12,120 bases of DNA from CBFGTA01 sp965651595 (GTDB lineage Bacteria; Actinomycetota; Actinomycetes; S36-B12; UBA10799), in contig CBFGTA010000068.1 of NCBI GenBank assembly GCA_965651595.1, positions 1-12,120 on the forward strand, in the 5' to 3' direction. The position numbers and the translations under genes were made by a program. Of this stretch, positions 7,131-12,120 are shown one piece after another. The stretch's first letter is position 1. Each line of letters opens with the position of its first letter. The notes beneath the pieces are model-generated. The model did no database searches. It had not been told where the DNA came from and saw only the letters and a program-made list of their open reading frames with translations.

Positions 7131-7136
7131 CATACT
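7131..7136 (+). promoter_or_regulatory. Putative -10 element (CATACT) of the FUSC gene
   Basis: CATACT matches five of six bases of TATACT and lies eight bases before the ATG at 7145. Transcription would then start at about 7143, which would exclude the GTG at 7139 as the start codon. There is no Shine-Dalgarno sequence. A TTGACG at 7096-7101 is 29 bases upstream, too far to be its -35. Confidence 0.35.
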
Positions 7137-7144
7137 GAGTGATC

Positions 7145-9340
7145 ATGCGGCGCTATTTTCACGACCCGGGTGGCGTGTTTTGGCGCCGGTCTCTCCGCGT
7201 CGCTGTCGTCCTTCCCCCGCTGTACTACTTCGTCTACAGCGTTCTGGGTGACCAAACCGGGGCAGGACTGGCAGCCTTCACCGTATACGCCTTGCTGGCA
7301 TTGGCAGATTTCGGGGGTCCCCCGGCATCCCGGGCTCGCGCCTATCTCGTGACCGGAGCTGTCGGCGCCCCGATGATCGTGGTTGGATCGTTGCTTGCCA
7401 ATTTTGTGGTTCTGTCGATTGTGGCAGCTGGCCTCGTGGCGTTCTTCGTCAGCTTTGCTGGCGTCCTGCGTGGCTATGTCGCCGCTGCCTCCACGCCACT
7501 GCTGCTGCCATTCGTGCTGGCGCTCACCACGGCACCTAGCGTGTCGACGACGATATCGATGCTGATCGGATACGCCATTGCTGTAGTCGTGGCCGTGCTC
7601 GCGGCTCTTCTGTTGTGGCCGAGCTACCTGCGCAGCTCGCTCCGCAGCGCCACTGCGGCCGCCGTGCAAGCAGCACGTGACGAGATTCAGGTGCGCTGGC
7701 TGGACAGAAGAACAGGCGCAGCGGTCAGCGGAGCTCGTGAGCGAACCGAGGAAGCGCTGGCCGCTGTGCACGCCAGTTTCGACGGTGCCCTCGTCCGACC
7801 GGGACCCGCGACTGCCAGAGATCGTTCCTTAGTCGCCGTGATCAGCGAACTCGACCGACTCAACCGGGTCCTATCGTGGCAGGGCCCAGATCTGGGGGCC
7901 AATCATGACTTCGAACGGGACCTAGCAGCGGCAGTGGTGGCTGCGCTTGATGAGTCGGCCCAAGCCCTAACCGGGCGCGGTCACTCACCCGATCCCGGGC
8001 CGGTCAACCGGGCCCGGGAGGAGCACCAGGTTGCGCTCGAGGCGTACGTGGCTGCCGAGATAGAACAGCGGTCGCGTCAACCGGACGCAGTCGCTGACCA
8101 ACTCGCACAACTGATGAACCTGCGGATTGTGGCGCTGTCGGCGCAGTCGATTGCGGGGAACTGTTCTGGTGCAGTCGGCGAACCCGTACGGGCTGGATCT
8201 TCCGCCGTCACTCTGGGGGGTCAGCCGCTCTGGGATCCCACTGATCGTCCGGGTCCCCGGTTCTATCTAGCCAGCCAGTGGCGTTGGTCGTCCCCTTGGT
8301 TGCGCAACGCTGTGCGCACGGGAGTGGCCATTACGGTTGCCACCGCGATCGTTCAACTCGCCCACGTCCAGCACGGACTGTGGATCGTTCTCGGAACACT
8401 GGTGGCCTTGCGTTTCGATGCGGCCGGAACTAGTCGAACCGCCGCGTCGGTCATCATCGGCACTGTTGTGGGTTTCGCAGCTGGCGTATTGATGATCTTC
8501 ATCATTGGAGGGCATACATCGGTCCTCTGGGCGATACTTCCGATTCTCGTTTTTCTTGCCAGCTACACACCCAACTCTATTTCCCTCACTGTCGGTCAAG
8601 CACTATTCGCCGTCTACGGAATCGCGATCTACGCGCTCTACACCCCCGGCTACTCCACTGCCGAGTTTCGGCTATTCAACGTCGTCGTGGCAATGGGGGT
8701 CAGTCTGCTGGTGTCGGCCTTGCTATGGCCGCGCGGAGTGATTGCCATCGTCGAGACCACTATGCGGACCGCTGCAGCGACCACCGGGTCTAGCCTGCGA
8801 TCGGCGGTTGCGACCCTGACCGGCGCGCCCGGACATTTGCAGGGATCCGACATTGAACGGCAGCTCGTCGGGTTGCGCCAAGAAACGACTCGGGCGGCCC
8901 AGACCTACGACCTTGCCTACGCCCAAAAGGGGCCTGGACTACCCGATATTCGCCGGTGGGCTGTCTGGGCGGGTGCTGTCAGCGATGTGGAACGAACCAC
9001 GGAGATCGTGGCATCGATGATCAAGCATGGCCGCACCCAGGGAGGAGATCGAACTACCCGAGAGGCGTTAGTACATGCCGCCGAGCGCCTGGCGCAGACG
9101 TTGGGGAGCGGACTGACGCCATCGCAGCCTGTGCCGCTGCCGCTGCCGCAGCCATCGCCTTCCAGTGCACGATGGTCTGACCCCGGTGAAGCCTTGTGGC
9201 CGACAGTTCGCGACTACACCACATCCCAGCTAAGCGATGGCCGTGTCGCCGACCCGCGGGACATCATCGCGATCGTGTGGCTGTGTGTGTGGCTGGAGTT
9301 CGCCAGTTGGGAAGTCGAGCAAGCTGTGGCCGCGGGATGA
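7145..9340 (+). CDS. FUSC family integral membrane protein (aromatic acid exporter-like)
   Basis: A large, 731-residue protein with the duplicated architecture of the FUSC/YccS/YhfK group. A first membrane block lies at about residues 18-158, then a helical cytoplasmic region to about 380. A second membrane block (about 385-530) and a C-terminal cytoplasmic region follow. The second block carries the family-like SRTAASVIIGTVVGFAAG motif. Both blocks end in a similar ALLLWP/SALLWP, consistent with internal duplication. A Pro/Leu linker (LPLPLPQPSPSS) sits near residue 665. Relatives include the p-hydroxybenzoic acid efflux protein AaeB and fusaric acid resistance proteins, so export of small aromatic acids is a reasonable guess, but the substrate is not readable. 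No membrane-fusion partner gene is nearby, as expected for a single-membrane organism. ATG 7145 is chosen over GTG 7139, two codons upstream, because of the position of the -10-like element. It is followed after 61 bases by the DUF4229 gene. Confidence 0.85.
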   Translation: MRRYFHDPGGVFWRRSLRVAVVLPPLYYFVYSVLGDQTGAGLAAFTVYALLALADFGGPPASRARAYLVTGAVGAPMIVVGSLLANFVVLSIVAAGLVAFFVSFAGVLRGYVAAASTPLLLPFVLALTTAPSVSTTISMLIGYAIAVVVAVLAALLLWPSYLRSSLRSATAAAVQAARDEIQVRWLDRRTGAAVSGARERTEEALAAVHASFDGALVRPGPATARDRSLVAVISELDRLNRVLSWQGPDLGANHDFERDLAAAVVAALDESAQALTGRGHSPDPGPVNRAREEHQVALEAYVAAEIEQRSRQPDAVADQLAQLMNLRIVALSAQSIAGNCSGAVGEPVRAGSSAVTLGGQPLWDPTDRPGPRFYLASQWRWSSPWLRNAVRTGVAITVATAIVQLAHVQHGLWIVLGTLVALRFDAAGTSRTAASVIIGTVVGFAAGVLMIFIIGGHTSVLWAILPILVFLASYTPNSISLTVGQALFAVYGIAIYALYTPGYSTAEFRLFNVVVAMGVSLLVSALLWPRGVIAIVETTMRTAAATTGSSLRSAVATLTGAPGHLQGSDIERQLVGLRQETTRAAQTYDLAYAQKGPGLPDIRRWAVWAGAVSDVERTTEIVASMIKHGRTQGGDRTTREALVHAAERLAQTLGSGLTPSQPVPLPLPQPSPSSARWSDPGEALWPTVRDYTTSQLSDGRVADPRDIIAIVWLCVWLEFASWEVEQAVAAG

Positions 9341-9389
9341 ACCGTGAATCGGGTCAGGGTGGGTGCGAACCAGTAGGGCCCTGACGGCT

Positions 9390-9395
9390 TAGGCT
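9390..9395 (+). promoter_or_regulatory. Putative -10 element (TAGGCT) of a leaderless promoter for the DUF4229 gene
   Basis: TAGGCT lies exactly six bases before the ATG at 9402, the same hexamer and spacing as upstream of the PLDc_N gene. It is bracketed by a 5-base inverted repeat, GGCTT (9386-9390) and AAGCC (9397-9401), so a repressor or small hairpin could overlap the start site. There is no Shine-Dalgarno sequence. An 8-base palindrome AGGGCCCT lies at 9375-9382. Confidence 0.5.
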
Positions 9396-9401
9396 GAAGC
9401 C

Positions 9402-9806
9402 ATGGAAGAGGCCGAATCCGATCACGGTTCCCGCCGCGAGCACACGTCTGACTCATTCGTCGATCGCCATCCGATCGTGACGTTTACCGTGCTGCGCTTG
9501 GTTCTACTCCTGGCAAGCGCGGTTCTGCTGTGGGTGCTTGGTGCTCGGGGGATCCTACTCATCGTGCTCGCTTTCGCTGTCTCTGCCATGTTGTCCTTCG
9601 TACTCCTGCGCTCGCCGCGGGCTGGGACTGGCGAGGCCATCGGAAGCTACTTCACGCGCCTCAACGAACGGATCGAACGCAGCACTCGGGCTGAAGACGA
9701 ATCTGCCGGAGTCGAGAACCACGTCGAGCCAGGATCGGTGGGTGAGACCGCCCCCATGGTGACGAGATCCCCAGAAGAACCGACAAGGTCGGAACGACAC
9801 GACTAG
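9402..9806 (+). CDS. DUF4229 domain membrane protein
   Basis: A 134-residue protein. A polar N-terminus (about 1-24) is followed by two membrane helices (about 25-46 and 51-70) joined by a tight GARG turn, then LLRSPRAGTGEAI and a charged, acidic C-terminal tail. The TVLRLVLLLAS stretch and the helix pair followed by a short charged helix match DUF4229, an actinobacterial family of unknown function that I recall being found beside menA. No catalytic residues are apparent. Its likely own leaderless promoter and its position convergent with menA suggest it is not simply part of the FUSC transcript. Function unknown; a link to menaquinone synthesis rests only on neighbourhood. Confidence 0.8.
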   Translation: MEEAESDHGSRREHTSDSFVDRHPIVTFTVLRLVLLLASAVLLWVLGARGILLIVLAFAVSAMLSFVLLRSPRAGTGEAIGSYFTRLNERIERSTRAEDESAGVENHVEPGSVGETAPMVTRSPEEPTRSERHD

Positions 9807-9814
9807 CGAGTCAG

Positions 9815-9849
9815 GTTCGGTCAGACGGCCAGCAAGACAGGCCCCGAAC
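9815..9849. terminator. Putative bidirectional terminator hairpin between the DUF4229 gene and menA
   Basis: In the 67-base convergent gap, GTTCGG (9815-9820) pairs perfectly with CCGAAC (9844-9849). Inside, GGCC (9827-9830) can pair with GGCC (9840-9843), leaving a bulge and a 9-base loop. No T-run follows on either strand, as is usual for actinobacterial terminators. Confidence 0.45.
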
Positions 9850-9850
9850 G

Positions 9851-9865
9851 GCAGATCAGATCTGC
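9851..9865. repeat. 15-base near-perfect palindrome just past the menA stop
   Basis: GCAGATC and GATCTGC flank a single central A (7-base arms, no mismatch). As RNA it could form a 6-bp stem with a 3-base loop. It lies nine bases beyond the menA stop codon on the minus strand and directly beside the larger hairpin. It may therefore be part of the menA terminator, or a protein-binding site. Confidence 0.5.
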
Positions 9866-9873
9866 GGCGTTCA

Positions 9874-10797
9874 TCAACCGAGGCTCATCGTGGCAATGAT
9901 TCCCGCCACTGTGGCCAGGCCAAAAACCAGTTCGACTGTGGCAGTGAGCGCGAGAACGCGAACAAGTTTACTCCCGGTAGCACCTGATTTCACGATCCGC
10001 CAGGCAACGAACGTCAGCGGTGCCGCGACCAGTCCGAAGATCGCTCCGGCCGGGAAGATCGGAACGAATCCGATGCCGCCGAGTCCGACGAAAGCCGCGA
10101 TGGCCAACGGAATCCACAGACACCACCCGAAGAGCGTCCGCGTGCGGGCGTCGCCGAGCCGCACTGCCAAGGTCATCTTGCTGTTGGCCAGGTCGCTGGG
10201 GATGTCGCGCAAGTTGTTGACGACCAGCAGGGCCACTGCGAGCAAACCTAGCGCCACGCCGTACAGCACGGACAGGACGGTGACCTGACCCGCCAAGACC
10301 AGCGTGGTCGCTCCTACCGCCACGAGCCCGAAAAACACGAACACCATGAGTTCGCCAAGGCCGGAGTAGCCATAGGGTCGCGGACCACCCGTGTAGAACC
10401 ACGCGGCGGCGATGGCGAAGGCCCCCACGAGTAGTAGCCACCACATTCCGCTGATGACCACCAAGAGTAATCCCGCCAGGGCCGCGACCGCTAGCGCCAC
10501 AACGGCAGCCATCCGCACCTGGGCCGCGGGGGCCAACTGTTGGCCAACAAGTCGCACCGGCCCCAGTCGCTCGTCGTCAGTGCCGCGAACGCCGTCGGAG
10601 TAGTCGTTCGCATAGTTCACTCCGACCTGCAACGCCACGGCCACTATGAGGGCCAGTCCGGACCGGACGGTCGCGTCCCACGCAGGTAGCGCGATGCCGT
10701 GGAAAGCGGCGCAGGCGATTCCTACTCCGACCGGTACGGCGGCGGCGGGCAAGGTGCGTGGGCGAGCACCGTGGATCCACTCGGAGGTTGTGGCCAT
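9874..10797 (-). CDS. menA: 1,4-dihydroxy-2-naphthoate polyprenyltransferase
   Basis: MenA is a membrane UbiA-family enzyme that attaches a polyprenyl chain to 1,4-dihydroxy-2-naphthoate, giving demethylmenaquinone. The 307-residue protein is strongly hydrophobic, with about eight or nine helices. Both aspartate-rich motifs of the family are seen: NYANDYSDGVRGTDD at 61-75 (Asn64, Asp65, Asp68), which binds the prenyl diphosphate with magnesium, and NNLRDIPSDLANSKMTLAVR at 194-213 (Asp198, Asp202). The opening WIHGARPRTLPAAAVPV is typical of MenA rather than other UbiA members. The ATG at 10797 has AGGAGA eight bases upstream. Two in-frame TGA stops in tandem end the gene (9874-9876 and 9871-9873). 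It lies 35 bases downstream of menE on the same strand and is probably co-transcribed with it. Length and motifs are normal. Confidence 0.96.
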   Translation of the reverse strand: MATTSEWIHGARPRTLPAAAVPVGVGIACAAFHGIALPAWDATVRSGLALIVAVALQVGVNYANDYSDGVRGTDDERLGPVRLVGQQLAPAAQVRMAAVVALAVAALAGLLLVVISGMWWLLLVGAFAIAAAWFYTGGPRPYGYSGLGELMVFVFFGLVAVGATTLVLAGQVTVLSVLYGVALGLLAVALLVVNNLRDIPSDLANSKMTLAVRLGDARTRTLFGWCLWIPLAIAAFVGLGGIGFVPIFPAGAIFGLVAAPLTFVAWRIVKSGATGSKLVRVLALTATVELVFGLATVAGIIATMSLG

Positions 10798-10805
10798 GCG
10801 TGCAC

Positions 10806-10811
10806 TCTCCT
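10806..10811 (-). promoter_or_regulatory. Ribosome binding site of menA (AGGAGA)
   Basis: On the minus strand AGGAGA is followed by eight bases and the ATG at 10797. It lies in the 35-base menE-menA gap and fixes the menA start. Confidence 0.75.
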
Positions 10812-10832
10812 GACGTTGTGGTCGGCGTTGAG

Positions 10833-12120
10833 CTACTTGCGGCGAGGCTTGCTGCTCGGGCGACGGCGAGGCCTGCGGCGGGACGCACGCAGCTTACGCT
10901 CCGTGCGTTCGCGCAGGGTCTCGGCCTCCTTGGCGTTCCGGATGGATTGGCCGGGTCGGTGGGCGCCGGGCCGAGCAGGCCGGTTGGCACGTCGTTGCGC
11001 CCGATCCCGTAGAAGCTGCCGGTCAATCTTGCCCGCGTGGTTGGCGGGCAGTTCATCGACCATGATGACTAGCCGAGGTCGGGCGGCGGGCCCGAGAGCC
11101 TCGGCGATCCGATCACCCAAGCTGTGTTCTAGCGCTTCGCGAGTGAGCAGCAAGCCCGGTTGAGGCACCACGAACGCGCAGATTCGGGCGCCCCATTCTG
11201 AGTCTGCGATGGCCACGACGGCCACCTCGGCGACGAGGGGATGCTGCTGCAAGTTGGCCTCGACCGCAGCCAGCGAGACTCCGAGTCCACCGACTTGGAC
11301 GACGTCGTCTCGTCGAGCCAAGATGCGCAGACGCTGATTGCTATCCACTCGACCAAGGTCAGCCGTGAAATGTGTGCGTCCGGAGAACGCCTCGGAACTC
11401 AACTGGGGCAATAGCCGGTAGCCGAGGCCCACAGTGGCACCGGAAATCGCAATCTGGCCAACCTCACGGTCGTCTGGTTCAACGATATGGACCGACGTTC
11501 CCGAAAGGGGCGATCCGTCGTACACGCATCCCCCGGCAGTCTCGGTCATGCCGTAGGTCGTCACCGCGTTGATCCCGAGAGCTCGAGCCCGGTTTAGGAG
11601 GCCTTGAGGCGTGGCAGCGCCGCCGATCAGGACGGTGTCGTAGGCCAACAGGGCGTCAGTCCCGGAAGGGTGGTGATCCATAATCCGGGCGAGTTGGGTT
11701 GGAACCAGTGACGTACGGATGCGACGACCACCACTGGCTCGGGCCGTCCTCCAGGTGTAGTCGACGAACTGGGGGACTGAGAAGTGGGAGGCTCCACCGA
11801 CGCTGGGAAGAATGACGGGACTTGTGCCCGCGAGCAAAGAACGCACCAGCACCTGAAAGCCAGCGATGTGTTCAACACCGACTGCCAGCAGCCAACCGGC
11901 CGGGCCTCCTAAACGCAGCTCAGTGGCTTCGCTGGCAGCAACGAGGTTGTGGGCCGAAAGCAGCACCCCGCGGGGGCGACCCATCGATCCCGAAGTACAC
12001 ACCACGACTGCCGTTTCGTCGTTCTCCAGCGGATGGTCAGGGTCGTCTGGCCGGACCGACTCGGTCACCCAGTCACGCAGGGCGCTTGGGCCCGTCGGTG
12101 TCAGGGCATAGGCGGGACCG
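10833..12120 (-). CDS. menE: o-Succinylbenzoate-CoA ligase, 5' end beyond window, with an unusual basic C-terminal tail
   Basis: MenE activates o-succinylbenzoate with ATP and CoA for naphthoate ring formation in menaquinone synthesis. It belongs to the adenylate-forming (AMP-binding) superfamily. The frame stays open past the first in-frame GTG (12068) to the window edge with plausible residues (ALTPTGPSALRDW), so the start is outside; 428 residues are visible. Motifs in order are CTSGSMGRPRGV (the P-loop-like region, with Arg in place of the usual Lys), TYGMTETAGG, ADLGRVD, ARRDDVVQVGG, and the late catalytic lysine in HAGKIDRQLL. After DRA the protein continues for about 54 residues (10836-10997), 22 of them Arg or Lys, which I do not expect in this family. 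The roughly 41 visible residues before the first motif suggest only a small part is missing. The menA neighbour supports MenE over another acyl-CoA ligase. Confidence 0.92.
   Translation of the reverse strand, partial: GPAYALTPTGPSALRDWVTESVRPDDPDHPLENDETAVVVCTSGSMGRPRGVLLSAHNLVAASEATELRLGGPAGWLLAVGVEHIAGFQVLVRSLLAGTSPVILPSVGGASHFSVPQFVDYTWRTARASGGRRIRTSLVPTQLARIMDHHPSGTDALLAYDTVLIGGAATPQGLLNRARALGINAVTTYGMTETAGGCVYDGSPLSGTSVHIVEPDDREVGQIAISGATVGLGYRLLPQLSSEAFSGRTHFTADLGRVDSNQRLRILARRDDVVQVGGLGVSLAAVEANLQQHPLVAEVAVVAIADSEWGARICAFVVPQPGLLLTREALEHSLGDRIAEALGPAARPRLVIMVDELPANHAGKIDRQLLRDRAQRRANRPARPGAHRPGQSIRNAKEAETLRERTERKLRASRRRPRRRPSSKPRRK

Noticed and set aside
6938..7771. 277-codon open frame on the minus strand overlapping the FUSC gene and the divergent gap
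   Set aside because: Its composition is rich in His, Gln, Arg and Cys with no domain or hydrophobic pattern. It is antisense to a clear gene and covers both divergent promoters, so it is a GC-driven shadow frame.
9130..9170. CTGCCG-type repetitive stretch in the FUSC gene
   Set aside because: It encodes the Pro/Leu linker in frame and is short and imperfect, so it is protein low complexity rather than a DNA repeat element.
1..12120. Search for CRISPR arrays, tRNA or rRNA genes, riboswitches, insertion sequences or a novel defence system
   Set aside because: No regularly spaced repeats, cloverleaf sequences, transposase motifs or nuclease/helicase/toxin-like genes were seen. All sizeable genes belong to recognisable housekeeping or membrane families.

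Overview
The window comes from a high-GC bacterium, almost certainly an actinomycete (phylum Actinomycetota). Three things point there: consistently GC-rich codons with frequent GTG starts, actinobacterial families (a short PLDc_N protein, a DUF4229 protein), and a gene order resembling the hemL - phosphatase - ccs - menA - menE region I recall from Mycobacterium and Streptomyces. I cannot place it more finely. The window is densely coding. No gap exceeds 300 bases, and I see no rRNA, tRNA, CRISPR array, insertion sequence or phage gene.

Plus strand, 1-6590: a respiratory-cofactor operon. It starts with the 3' end of hemB (porphobilinogen synthase), then hemL (glutamate-1-semialdehyde aminomutase), both of haem synthesis. 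A histidine-phosphatase gene follows, then the four genes of System II cytochrome c maturation: a ResA-type thioredoxin lipoprotein, ccdA, resB and ccsB. Junctions are tight. Three are 4-base GTGA/ATGA overlaps, or probably so at resA; the others are short gaps preceded by good ribosome sites.

Middle, 6591-9873: accessory membrane genes. A small PLDc_N two-helix membrane protein lies on the minus strand, convergent with ccsB. Divergent from it is a large FUSC-type transporter-like protein (about 731 aa), followed by a DUF4229 two-helix membrane protein. All three appear to have a -10-like hexamer 6-8 bases before the start codon and no Shine-Dalgarno sequence, which suggests leaderless mRNAs.

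Minus strand, 9874-12120: menaquinone synthesis. menE (o-succinylbenzoate-CoA ligase, 5' end beyond the window) lies upstream of menA (DHNA prenyltransferase). A structured convergent gap separates menA from the DUF4229 gene. MenE carries an unusual tail of about 54 residues rich in Arg and Lys.

Taken together the window serves the electron-transport chain: haem is made (HemB/HemL), attached to apocytochrome c outside the membrane (ResA/CcdA/ResB/CcsB), and menaquinone is made to carry electrons (MenE/MenA). I do not see a convincing undescribed system. The points most worth a second look are the leaderless promoter pattern, the MenE tail, the FUSC gene inside the respiratory cluster, and the dyads in the intergenic regions.
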